Shown piece after piece: positions 15,976-23,500 of a DNA stretch of 40,678 nucleotides. Position 1 is the stretch's first letter. Every line of letters begins with the position of its first letter. A program made the position numbers and the translations under genes. This DNA comes from an uncultured Lachnospiraceae bacterium (GTDB lineage: Bacteria > Bacillota > Clostridia > Lachnospirales > Lachnospiraceae): contig CAJUIP010000034.1 of NCBI GenBank assembly GCA_910586315.1, forward strand, positions 1 through 40,678. Reading direction: 5' to 3'. A model generated the notes under the pieces. That model was not told where the DNA came from and made no database searches. It saw only the letters and a list, made by a program, of their open reading frames with translations.

Positions 15976-16275
15976 ATGAATGTGAAGATCATTGGCAGCC
16001 ATTTCTGCCCGCAAACGTTATATTCCATAATCAAATGTAAAGAAGCAGGCATCAATGTCAGTTTTGTTGATCTCTCAGGAAGTTTAGGCGCCTTGAAGGA
16101 ATTTCTGGTTCTTCACGAGCAAGATTCCATATATACGGCTCATCGGGAGATGACAGCAGATAAAGATTATGTACAAAACGGTAAAATAGGTCTTCCCTGT
16201 TTTGTCATGGAAGATGGTACAAAAACTCTGGAACTTGACCGAATCCTTGGCATAGCTCAGGCTAAGAAAAATTAA
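15976..16275 (+). CDS. Glutaredoxin-like protein (COG4545-like)
   Basis: A 99-residue thioredoxin-fold protein: KIIGSHFCPQTLY at the active-site position (single Cys, C-P-Q-T rather than C-x-x-C), a cis-Pro motif in GLPCFVMEDG and a C-terminal helix. This resembles the glutaredoxin-related proteins of COG4545, whose function is poorly known. The ribosome site is strong (AGGAGG). It lies 29 bp after dehydratase B and before a terminator, so the two form one transcript. What a monothiol glutaredoxin-like protein does for an acid-sugar dehydratase is unknown. Confidence 0.68.
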   Translation: MNVKIIGSHFCPQTLYSIIKCKEAGINVSFVDLSGSLGALKEFLVLHEQDSIYTAHREMTADKDYVQNGKIGLPCFVMEDGTKTLELDRILGIAQAKKN

Positions 16276-16285
16276 TATTACGATT

Positions 16286-16313
16286 ACCGGCTGTCTCGAA
16301 TCAGGCAGCCGGT
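16286..16313 (+). terminator. Terminator after the glutaredoxin-like gene
   Basis: Perfect stem ACCGGCTG / CAGCCGGT with a 12-base loop, followed by ATTATCATT. It ends the dehydratase B transcript. Confidence 0.6.
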
Positions 16314-16330
16314 ATTATCATTAATAAATA

Positions 16331-16364
16331 GACAAAAAACCCGGGAAATCCCGGATTTTTTGTC
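16331..16364. terminator. Strong bidirectional terminator
   Basis: Long inverted repeat built from GACAAAAAA and TTTTTTGTC around the stem CCGGG-AAAT-CCCGG. It works in both directions, with A/T runs on both sides, and lies 28 bp past the stop of the APC transporter gene. Confidence 0.85.
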
Positions 16365-16392
16365 TATACACCTATATAAGAAAGCTTACAAA

Positions 16393-17850
16393 TCAAGAAC
16401 ATTTTCTGGCAAGCTCCCGGTTGATTTCCTCAACCCTTGCATCATCCTCCGCATTGCCTGACCAAACAGAGGTGCGAATATTGATGGTTCCGGTCTTACT
16501 TCGGATAACAGACAAAAGGCTGAATCCTCCAATCATAACCACATTGGCAACGGCTAACCAAGTAGGCATGGAAAGCAGAGTCTTCCAAACGGAAATGACA
16601 GCTACAATCAAAGAAGCACAGCAAAAACCATAATACACACCATTGGGTACATGAAGGGATGATTCCTTCCATGCATGGGGATACAGCTTAGGCATCTTCA
16701 TAAACCCAAAGAAATTGAGGAAAGCATAGAAAGATGCCGCCAACTGAACCAGATTGGTCAGTGTAGTAATGGAAAACTGGAATATAACTGGCAAGGTAAC
16801 AGCCACCCACTGAATTGTCAGGGCAATGTAAGCAACGCCATATTTATTTTTCTTTCCCAGAACAGGGGGAAGCCATCCGTCTGAACACTGCTGTCCCATA
16901 TTAATCCCATAATTGGCGAAACTGGTATTCAGAGTGGAGAGAAGGGCCATAATAGGACCGCCAATAATAAACACTACATAAAGGACGGGCGGAAAAATTT
17001 TTCGTGCTGCAAATACCAGAGTGGTAGAATCGCCATACTCCTCAAGAGTCATACAAGCAGCGGCAGCCATAGCCGGACCACAGTAACAGACAATCAGGGT
17101 AAGGGTTGTCAAAAGCAGCATTTTGGGAATATCACGCTTGGCATTTTTCGCATTGCGACCATAACCGATAAGTGCATAATATCCATTCGTAGAAAACAGG
17201 AACAAAAGAGCTGCCCCAAAGAACCCACCGTCGATTTTTCCTTCTTCTGAAAATGTAATGCCCCAGCCATGAGTCAGCCAGTCAGGATCAGACATGGTAA
17301 AGATTGGATTCTTCGCATGTATAAGACCAAATACCGCAAACATGAGAAGAGCCGCAATCAGGAAATATACCATCACCTTCTGTATCTTTGCCATGATATT
17401 CAGCCCTCTCAGGTTGACGAGATAGAAAAAAGTCAAAAGACCTGCCCCTACACAGATTTTGGCTGTAGGAGTTCCAAGTATGGGAAAGATATCTCCAATA
17501 TAAGCTGCCGCTGATGTTCCGAATAATGCTGTTCCAAACATCTGTGTCAGGCTGACGAATGCATATATGCCTCCAAACCGAGGTCCTCCCAGATTGTTCA
17601 GTAAAGAATACAGGCCTCCTCCACAGCGAAGAGTGGAACTAACGAAAAAATACGGTGCAATCATGGTCATTCCCAGAAGAATTGCCACAAAATATGCCAG
17701 CCATACCGAATATCCTGTATATTTAATTCCAGGTACAATCAAAGTGATTACCCCTGCTCCAATAACCGTACCTACTGCTATGGTGTACAATTCAGATTTT
17801 CCAAACTCTTTTCCCGGAGCCGGTTCTTTTTCATTATGTATATTAATCAT
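16393..17850 (-). CDS. APC-family amino acid/polyamine permease
   Basis: A 485-residue protein with about 12 membrane spans, typical of APC transporters. It starts with GKSELYTIAVGTVIGAGVI, the substrate-binding G-T-V-I-G-A-G region of span 1, and has CGGGLYSLLNNLGGP in spans 2-3. The C-terminal hydrophilic tail ends in RKCS. AAAGGAATTCTC precedes the ATG. It is the first transcribed gene left of the dehydratase remnant at 17880-17989. An amino acid or amine transporter in a sugar-acid island suggests a nitrogen-containing substrate, as do RidA and the MalY-like enzyme. The substrate is not known. Confidence 0.78.
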   Translation of the reverse strand: MINIHNEKEPAPGKEFGKSELYTIAVGTVIGAGVITLIVPGIKYTGYSVWLAYFVAILLGMTMIAPYFFVSSTLRCGGGLYSLLNNLGGPRFGGIYAFVSLTQMFGTALFGTSAAAYIGDIFPILGTPTAKICVGAGLLTFFYLVNLRGLNIMAKIQKVMVYFLIAALLMFAVFGLIHAKNPIFTMSDPDWLTHGWGITFSEEGKIDGGFFGAALLFLFSTNGYYALIGYGRNAKNAKRDIPKMLLLTTLTLIVCYCGPAMAAAACMTLEEYGDSTTLVFAARKIFPPVLYVVFIIGGPIMALLSTLNTSFANYGINMGQQCSDGWLPPVLGKKNKYGVAYIALTIQWVAVTLPVIFQFSITTLTNLVQLAASFYAFLNFFGFMKMPKLYPHAWKESSLHVPNGVYYGFCCASLIVAVISVWKTLLSMPTWLAVANVVMIGGFSLLSVIRSKTGTINIRTSVWSGNAEDDARVEEINRELARKCS

Positions 17851-17879
17851 AAGAGAATTCCTTTCTACTAATTATTTTT

Positions 17880-17989
17880 TCCTTCTTTGCTGTCACAACC
17901 GTTTTCATCTGTGTAAACTCTCGTGGGTGTGGGGGCCCTCCTTCATCAATTAACCTCATCAACAGACAATCAACCTTTGCAATCTTCAT
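17880..17989 (-). pseudogene. N-terminal remnant of a fourth enolase-superfamily gene
   Basis: On the minus strand an ATG at 17989, after AAGGAAGGTAGG, reads MKIAKVDCLL and then DEGGPPH. One base is missing; in the next frame the sequence continues TRVYTDENG. The order KVD-LL, a DE-G turn and RVYTD is exactly that of the first 30 residues of dehydratases A and B (KVDVLL, DEQGW, CRVYTD). After this the similarity stops and an unrelated stop codon follows. So this is the frameshifted, truncated start of another paralogue, between the APC and MFS genes. Confidence 0.7.
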
Positions 17990-18045
17990 TTTGTTTCCTA
18001 CCTTCCTTTTTATTTTGACCCAGCCAAACTGGGATGAAACACAAA

Positions 18046-19272
18046 TCAGCCTTCCTGCTTTTGAATATTCAGCTTCAGCAGTGCCATACCACCAGTTAGT
18101 GTCATGACTGCGATAACTATGTAAAGCAAATCAAAACTGTTGCTCATGTCCCGGATAATGCCTGGGAAAATACTCAGTGCCGTACTGATAAAGCCAGTCA
18201 ACATTACTTCAAACGAATAGATAGACGAAAAATTTCTCACCCCGTATGCTCTCAAGAAGATGGACTGTGGGCCAATGGTAGTAAACCCATATCCAAATCC
18301 AAATATAACGGCAAATAAATAGGCTCCCACTTTGGAAGTGGCAAAGGGTACAATCGCACATGCGGATGCAATTGAAAACATGGATACTGCTGACACATAT
18401 TTGGGATTAAACCGGTCCATTGCAACACCGCTTAACAGCCTTGTAAAAAAATTAACAAACGCATAGATACTCAAGACTTTCGAAGCTTCTACCAGAGACA
18501 GTCCTTTATCCATAAATGTGGCCACGGAGTATCCAGTAACTGCATTCAGGCTGAAATTACTTCCCGCAAAAGCCAACAAAGTAATAAGAAATACTTTACT
18601 CCTTAACATATCCGTCTTCTTTAACGCCTCCGCTTTAACCGCTTCTTTTATCTGCTTTTCCGGTTCTTTAGGGACAATACCATCCGGATACAATCCCTTT
18701 TTAACAGGAGAATCGCAAAGAATAAATATGGATAAAACCAGACACAAGATACTTCCCATCAGAACAAGTACCCACACCGTGCGCCAATCTCCTGTTTTCT
18801 CCATCAACCAGGCAGTAATACCAGGCATGGTAAATCCAGCCAGACCTCCGCTTGCGTTAAGAATTGCCAAACATACGCTTCTCCGCCTTTGAAACCATTT
18901 TGAGATTATGGTCTGGGCTGCAATCCCGCTCCCGAAAGCCGTCATCATTGCCGTAGGTACAGCCAAAGTAAAAAAATAGGCATTCATGCTGTTTACCACA
19001 AAAATCAGTAGCAAACTTGTAATAATACCTGATACAGAACCAATGATCAGACATAATTTCGCACTTCTTTTTGAGATTACCCAGCCTACTACTATGGCTA
19101 ACATAGCACTTACTAATGTATAGGCTGTTCTGGCAGCAGCTCCCATAGTCATCGTCGATCCGAACTCTGTAATAACAGCTGTCAGCGTTGTTCCATAAGT
19201 ATAAAGATAACCGCACAGAAGGAAATAATGAGCAATGCATAAAACCATCAAAATAATGTATCCAAAAAACAT
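18046..19272 (-). CDS. MFS transporter
   Basis: A 408-residue major facilitator protein with 12 predicted spans and a central loop rich in Lys/Glu (about residues 190-220). Landmarks: RRRSVCLAILNASGGLAGF after span 4 and the second-half repeat RLLSGVAMDRFNPKYVS, the MFS loop 8-9 signature. The style resembles the monocarboxylate/oxalate-formate group. AGGTGAAGATAAA precedes the ATG. It lies 133 bp downstream of dehydratase C on the same strand and probably shares its transcript. It likely imports the acid that dehydratase C uses. Confidence 0.78.
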   Translation of the reverse strand: MFFGYIILMVLCIAHYFLLCGYLYTYGTTLTAVITEFGSTMTMGAAARTAYTLVSAMLAIVVGWVISKRSAKLCLIIGSVSGIITSLLLIFVVNSMNAYFFTLAVPTAMMTAFGSGIAAQTIISKWFQRRRSVCLAILNASGGLAGFTMPGITAWLMEKTGDWRTVWVLVLMGSILCLVLSIFILCDSPVKKGLYPDGIVPKEPEKQIKEAVKAEALKKTDMLRSKVFLITLLAFAGSNFSLNAVTGYSVATFMDKGLSLVEASKVLSIYAFVNFFTRLLSGVAMDRFNPKYVSAVSMFSIASACAIVPFATSKVGAYLFAVIFGFGYGFTTIGPQSIFLRAYGVRNFSSIYSFEVMLTGFISTALSIFPGIIRDMSNSFDLLYIVIAVMTLTGGMALLKLNIQKQEG

Positions 19273-19405
19273 TTTATCTTCACCTGCTTTTCAAAATTGA
19301 TGTGATTGATTGATAAATTTTATCGTTATTCTCATCATATCCTACAAATATAACAAAGTAAAACTGTTATTTATTGTAAAATTAACAATATATTTTTGTC
19401 ACATG

Positions 19406-20620
19406 TTACTTCATGTAAGGCACGCGAGATGCTATAGTAACAATGTTTGCCTTCGCAAGACAATCTTGTGTTGGTTCCTGCCCTAATCCCGGTAAATCAG
19501 GTACTTTGTATACTCCGTTTACAGGCTGATAGTCATATTTGCATGTCCCACGATTTACCGGATTTAACGCTCTCTGATGATGCTCATGAATCAGGAAATT
19601 GGGGATTGCCGCCTCAATCTGAAGGGCTGCCGCTTTAGAGATAGGGCTGCCGCAAACATGAATCTGAACATTAGAATCATAAAGCCATGCCATATCACAG
19701 ATTTTTTTAGCTTCAGACAATCCACCACACAGGCATAAGTCTGGCTGCACCACATCCAGAAGCCTCTTCTCAAAAAACGGTCTGTACCCCTGTCTCGTAT
19801 AAATCCGTTCTCCAGATGCAATAGGAATTCTTGTCTTTTTCTTAAGTTCTGCAAAATTCTCTACATTTAACGGGTGAACCGGCTCTTCATAATAGAAAAT
19901 ACGCAATGGTTCCAACACTTCTGCAATTTGTATTGCAGCCGTAGTATCCGTATTGGAATGCATCTCGATAATAATGTCCAGTTCTTCACCGCCAGCTTCT
20001 CTCATGGCTGCAACACGGTCATACACAGCCTGGAGTACATGCTTCTGTAATGGTCCTCTAATATTCCACGACTTTCCGGAAGAATCAGGGATAATAATTG
20101 GATCTACTTTTACAGCGTTATAACCCTCCTCCAGAATCCTCATGGTCACTTCTGCATATTCTTCAGGTTCCACCAGTTCCTGTTTCGTGATATTCTGACC
20201 CCAGTTAAATTGAACTTGACTTGCATAAGTACGCAGTTCATGATTTGTTTTTCCTCCAAGCAGCATATAAATCGGTGTATTTAAAGCCTTGCCTTTAATA
20301 TCCAAAAGAGCGATATCTATGGCGCTCATTGCTGCGGACACAATAGTTCCGCCGCCCATTCCCCAGAAGGTCTTTCGAAAAATGGATTCCCAGATCTCTT
20401 CCGTGTTCATAGGATTCATACCTATGATCTGTTCCGAAAAATCCTGTATCATACCCAATCCGGCACGCCATCCTTTTCCATATGCAAGACCTGCCTCTCC
20501 CCATCCGCAGATGCCTTCATCTGTATTTACCCGAACTAATACCGGACTCCATGCCCCTCTTGCTGTAGCCCCTTTATTTCCACTGGGCAGCTGTAATGCA
20601 TCGATACTTGTAATTCTCAT
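19406..20620 (-). CDS. Enolase-superfamily dehydratase C
   Basis: A 404-residue third paralogue, more diverged than A and B. It keeps RVNTDEG, LDIKGKALNTPIYMLLGGK, a first metal/acid motif E-M-H in IIIEMHSNTD, EEPV, ASGERIYTRQG, QIHVCGSPIS and AIPNFLIHEH. The loop after the first barrel strands is longer, with PDSSGKSWNIRGP, which would change substrate choice. AGGAGGTAATCA precedes the ATG. It is transcribed divergently from LysR 2 and ahead of the MFS gene. A dehydratase of a sugar acid or hydroxy acid is expected; the specific substrate cannot be told. Confidence 0.85.
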   Translation of the reverse strand: MRITSIDALQLPSGNKGATARGAWSPVLVRVNTDEGICGWGEAGLAYGKGWRAGLGMIQDFSEQIIGMNPMNTEEIWESIFRKTFWGMGGGTIVSAAMSAIDIALLDIKGKALNTPIYMLLGGKTNHELRTYASQVQFNWGQNITKQELVEPEEYAEVTMRILEEGYNAVKVDPIIIPDSSGKSWNIRGPLQKHVLQAVYDRVAAMREAGGEELDIIIEMHSNTDTTAAIQIAEVLEPLRIFYYEEPVHPLNVENFAELKKKTRIPIASGERIYTRQGYRPFFEKRLLDVVQPDLCLCGGLSEAKKICDMAWLYDSNVQIHVCGSPISKAAALQIEAAIPNFLIHEHHQRALNPVNRGTCKYDYQPVNGVYKVPDLPGLGQEPTQDCLAKANIVTIASRVPYMK

Positions 20621-20772
20621 TGATTACCTCCTAAAAATCTGATATGCTTAAAAATACACAAAACCCATGTACATTTAGCTGTTACTATCGTATAATATTT
20701 ACATATTTTGTGGAATTATTTTCTTTTCTAAGACTTGTTAACCCTGAATTTAACAGATTGGAAGAATATGAT

Positions 20773-21678
20773 ATGGAACTATTACAATTACGGTATTTTG
20801 CTGAACTGGCCAACACGGAACATTTATCAAAAACAGCGGAAAAGCTTTATATTTCTCCACCATCTCTAAGCAGTACCATCAAGAAATTGGAAAATGAAGT
20901 AGGTATGCAGCTTTTTGACCGAAGTCGTCAGCAGATGCGTCTTAATGAAAATGGCCGAATATTTTATCGCTATGTCCAAAATGCGCTCAATAATCTGGAT
21001 TATGGAATTGCTGCACTGCGAGAACTACAACGCCCGGCCATAAAGGTTGCACTGACCAGTTATCCTGTGTGGATCGACATGATTTATGCTTATGAACAAT
21101 CCAATCCCCAGGTAACTGTGGAATATGCTGTCATTACATTAGATCAACTAAACGAAAAACGTTCTCTTTTCCCATGGAATTTTTTTCTGGGAATTGCGGA
21201 AGATGTCAATCCTGACGATTTTCAAATCTGCAACGTTTTTCCATCCGAACGTCCCATTGTCCTGATGTCTGCAGATCACCCTTTCTCCAATCACACAGAG
21301 ATAAATCTGACAGAACTGAAGGATGAGGTTTTTATATCTGTAAATGAATCCAACTCCTCCGCCCACAATTATATGATGTCCTTGTGTCACCTTGCTGGAT
21401 TCGAACCCAAAAAAATTCTCTTTGGAGATTATCTGATGCGTGTAAAATTGATTCAGCAAAATAGAGGAGTCAATATTACTACCAATCTGGGGGCCGCAGT
21501 AAACGCCATTCCAATGGATATTATAAAGTCCATCCCTCTGTCTTCCCCTATCATGACCCGTACACAATCTGTAAGCTGGGAAAAAGGTAAAATACTATCA
21601 AAAGAAGAAATTAACTTTCTAGATTTTGCAATCCAGTATTTTAAAGAAAATCCTCCTATGGATCCCCATAAATTGTAA
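20773..21678 (+). CDS. LysR-family regulator 2
   Basis: A 301-residue LysR protein. The winged helix is at residues 1-60 (LLQLRYFAELANTEHLSKTAEKLY, then SPPSLSSTIKKLENEVG), followed by the effector-binding domain. The start chosen is the ATG at 20773 with GGAAGA before it, where the family normally begins (MELLQLRYF); the open frame extends further upstream without family match. It is divergent from dehydratase C with about 150 bp between, so it is likely the activator of the dehydratase C-MFS unit. It is not close to LysR 1. Confidence 0.83.
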   Translation: MELLQLRYFAELANTEHLSKTAEKLYISPPSLSSTIKKLENEVGMQLFDRSRQQMRLNENGRIFYRYVQNALNNLDYGIAALRELQRPAIKVALTSYPVWIDMIYAYEQSNPQVTVEYAVITLDQLNEKRSLFPWNFFLGIAEDVNPDDFQICNVFPSERPIVLMSADHPFSNHTEINLTELKDEVFISVNESNSSAHNYMMSLCHLAGFEPKKILFGDYLMRVKLIQQNRGVNITTNLGAAVNAIPMDIIKSIPLSSPIMTRTQSVSWEKGKILSKEEINFLDFAIQYFKENPPMDPHKL

Positions 21679-21682
21679 ATCA

Positions 21683-21707
21683 GGGGGACTGCTAAAACAG
21701 TTCCCCC
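21683..21707 (+). terminator. Hairpin after LysR 2
   Basis: GGGGGACTG / CAGTTCCCCC (one bulge) with a 6-base loop, 5 bp past the stop codon. There is no U-tract, so it may be a weak or Rho-assisted end. It also marks the right limit of the metabolic island. Confidence 0.45.
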
Positions 21708-21719
21708 ACGCATCCTCTG

Positions 21720-21833
21720 TCAGTCAACCGGCCATTCCGTATGATTAGACGTCCGCGCCACCTCACGAAAAATCCTGTGACGGATTTTCCTGATTCTGGT
21801 CTCAACACTTCTCATTCCGCCTGACTGGGCCAT
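21720..21833 (-). pseudogene. Truncated N-terminus of an iron-hydrogenase-like gene
   Basis: A 37-codon frame, ATG at 21833 after GAGAGG, 19 bp downstream of rubredoxin. The stretch MRSVETRIRKIRHRIFREVAR strongly recalls the first residues of clostridial iron hydrogenase/ferredoxin-domain proteins (the R-S/N-x-x-T-R-I-Q-x-I-R-x-x-V-F-x-E-V-A-R pattern, from memory). After REVART the match ends and a stop follows, so only a stub is left. The cut lies within about 25 bp of the LysR 2 hairpin, as if the island replaced the rest of the gene. The identity is tentative. Confidence 0.42.
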
Positions 21834-21852
21834 ATTTTCCTCTCACCGCCTT

Positions 21853-22008
21853 TTATGCCTCTGAAAATTGGTCTTTTCCCACAAAGCACAGGGGACATTC
21901 AAAGTCCTCTGGCACATCCTCCCACTTTGTTCCAGGAGCAATCCCGCCTTCCGGATATCCCTTCTCCTCATCATACTCCCAACCGCACACATCACATACA
22001 TACTTCAT
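21853..22008 (-). CDS. Rubredoxin
   Basis: A 51-residue one-iron redox protein: KYVCDVCGWEYDEEKGYPEGG, of which the key part is C-x2-C-G, then the conserved GIAPGTKWEDVPEDF and the second C-x2-C in FECPLCFVGK. Length and all four cysteines are normal. AGGAGAGAGTC precedes the ATG at 22008; upstream extension of the frame lacks family match. In anaerobes rubredoxin passes electrons to oxygen- and peroxide-reducing enzymes. Its promoter (22070-22098) touches a palindrome shared with the HxlR/flavoprotein region, so it is probably controlled with them. Confidence 0.93.
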   Translation of the reverse strand: MKYVCDVCGWEYDEEKGYPEGGIAPGTKWEDVPEDFECPLCFVGKDQFSEA

Positions 22009-22069
22009 CTGACTCTCTCCTTTTCTCCGCAAATTCATCATTGCTTGAAATCTATGGTTTCCCACCAGC

Positions 22070-22098
22070 ATTTTAAGATACTCAAAAGGGGGCGTCAA
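22070..22098 (-). promoter_or_regulatory. Promoter of rubredoxin
   Basis: On the minus strand: TTGACG (22098-22093), 17-bp spacer, TAAAAT (22075-22070). The start of transcription would be about 55 bp before the ATG. The palindrome at 22099 abuts the -35 box. Confidence 0.7.
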
Positions 22099-22120
22099 TT
22101 ACTAATAAATTTATTAGCAA
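22099..22120. promoter_or_regulatory. HxlR-type operator at the rubredoxin promoter
   Basis: Core CTAATAAATTTATTAG (22102-22117) is a perfect 16-bp palindrome; with flanks it extends to TT-x-...-x-AA. TTACTAATAAATTT is identical to 13633-13646, and 16 of 19 positions match 23386-23404. Confidence 0.6.
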
Positions 22121-22855
22121 CCTAATCTCCTGAAAATATCTTCATAAATCTCCCGGTCTCTACGCAATGAATCTCAACCCATTTTTCTTTGCCGTTTCCA
22201 TACAGGAACTATAGCATGAACGCAAAAGTTCACAGTCCCTCTCCGTAACTCGTTCTCTGACTATGGGGCCCACCGTATGTATCACGTATCTGCATGGAAG
22301 ATTATACCCATTTGTCAGCTTGGCCTTTCCTGTCTCTTCCTCATATCCCTGTTGTTCCATCAGCCGGCTGCACTCTTCCCGAAGCTGTATCCCTGCTGCT
22401 GAATGGATTGCATTGTCAATACACCCGTGACAGGGAACGAAACATCCCAACAGCCGGGAATTGGCAGCATTGACAATAGCGTCTGCTGCCAGCCTGGTAA
22501 TGTCCCCCTGCCAGACAGCCATCCTTTCCCCATGAGGACATTGGCTCCTGTACGCTTCCTTAACACTTAAAATCTCCGATATTGGAACAATACCTTTCTC
22601 ATATACTTCTTTCTTCAGAAATTCATCCTGTACCTTTAATACTTCTCTCCTCATAGGTTTTGGCAGACGGATATTCATAAGGCTACGAAGAATCCGTCTC
22701 TTCTCATCATATCCACAGCCCTCTGTATTCAGATTTTGGTACTGCCCAGAATCATGCTTAAATGCGTCCAGGAGGAAATCCAGCCTTTCTTCCTGTGTCC
22801 CGTTGGCATCCCATTCTACCGCCCCTTTTTGTAAATCAGCTTTTCTTTTTTTCAT
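22114..22855 (-). pseudogene. Zinc-type macrodomain hydrolase broken by internal deletion
   Basis: Begins as a normal macrodomain protein: helical N-terminal part, then WQGDITRLAADAIVNAANSRLLG, of which NAAN is the ADP-ribose site, and FVPCHGCIDNAIHSAAG, the H-x-C Zn-macrodomain signature. It runs to AKKNGLRFIA and meets a stop at 22160. The stop is followed in another frame by DREIYEDIFRRL and a stop at 22114, which looks like the family's usual C-terminus. About 45-50 residues, including the second ADP-ribose loop (S-T-G-x-F-G-F-P type), are missing. The ATG at 22855 follows AGGAGACAGG. It is coupled to hxlR upstream. It would normally remove ADP-ribose; this copy is almost certainly inactive. 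Confidence 0.65.
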
Positions 22856-22866
22856 CCTGTCTCCTG

Positions 22867-23262
22867 TCACATCCCTCTAGCAGCTGCGCCATTGTAATCA
22901 CATTTCTCACACTGAGCCAGTACATGGTCACTGTCTCTTTTTCGGAAAATCCCTGACCATGCACAGATACTCTGCAAAATCGGAACCACAGAAATCCCCT
23001 TCTCTGTCAGGCTGTACTCCACCCTGGGCGGCACCTCATCATAAGATTTTCTCTCTACAATATCATCCCGAATCAGCTCTTTTAAAGCAGCCGCCAGCAC
23101 TGCATCCGTAATATTGGTCATCTCTTTCCTAATCCCGCTGTACCGCAGTACCTTCTTTTCATTTAACACGCAAATAATCCTGGGCTTCCATTTCCCGCCA
23201 AAAATCTCAAGTCCATATTCCAGGGGACAGCGGATATCCTGCTCCATCTTTTTTTGATACAT
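22867..23262 (-). CDS. HxlR-family redox-type regulator
   Basis: A 131-residue winged-helix protein with the classic HxlR start, CPLEYGLEIFGGKWKPRIICVL, whose Cys12 is at the place used for thiol sensing in YodB/HypR relatives. It then has RYSGIRKEMTNITDAVLAAALKELI-type helices and the wing VPPRVEYSLTEKG. Extra cysteines in QCEKCDYN lie at the C-terminus. It is divergent from the flavoprotein gene. The palindrome at 23386-23405 between them and two similar ones elsewhere suggest the regulon of this protein. It probably responds to electrophiles or oxidants, from family knowledge. Confidence 0.88.
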   Translation of the reverse strand: MYQKKMEQDIRCPLEYGLEIFGGKWKPRIICVLNEKKVLRYSGIRKEMTNITDAVLAAALKELIRDDIVERKSYDEVPPRVEYSLTEKGISVVPILQSICAWSGIFRKRDSDHVLAQCEKCDYNGAAARGM

Positions 23263-23385
23263 GGTCTCCTCCTCATTTCTTTTCTATTTCTGTCTTTCTT
23301 TTTTCCTGATTTTCCCGCCATCTTCCCGGCAGTCCGTCAGCGTTGCTTCTCTTTCATTATATGGGCTTCCCTATTTTCTTTCAAG

Positions 23386-23405
23386 TTACTATGAAATTTA
23401 ATAGT
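23386..23405. promoter_or_regulatory. HxlR-type operator between hxlR and the flavoprotein gene
   Basis: ACTAT-GAAATTTA-ATAGT (23388-23405) with TT in front; arms of 5 bp and an AAATTT centre. It lies 22 bp upstream of the flavoprotein -35 box. It resembles the TACT-N-AGTA sites of YodB-type HxlR proteins. Confidence 0.6.
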
Positions 23406-23427
23406 TTATCATAAATTTCTTAATATC

Positions 23428-23456
23428 TTGTCTCCCGGGAGCCGGTTTTCTATAAT
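23428..23456 (+). promoter_or_regulatory. Promoter of the flavoprotein gene
   Basis: TTGTCT (23428-23433), 17-bp spacer, TATAAT (23451-23456), about 45 bp before the ATG at 23501, which is preceded by AGGAGG. Confidence 0.78.
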
Positions 23457-23500
23457 GGGGGCATCAAATAAACATTCGATTTTTCTTAGGAGGTCAACTT

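Noticed and set aside
20644..20772. Extended N-terminus for LysR 2
   Set aside because: LysR proteins begin directly with the helix-turn-helix; the upstream 43 residues show no match and would occupy the divergent promoter region.
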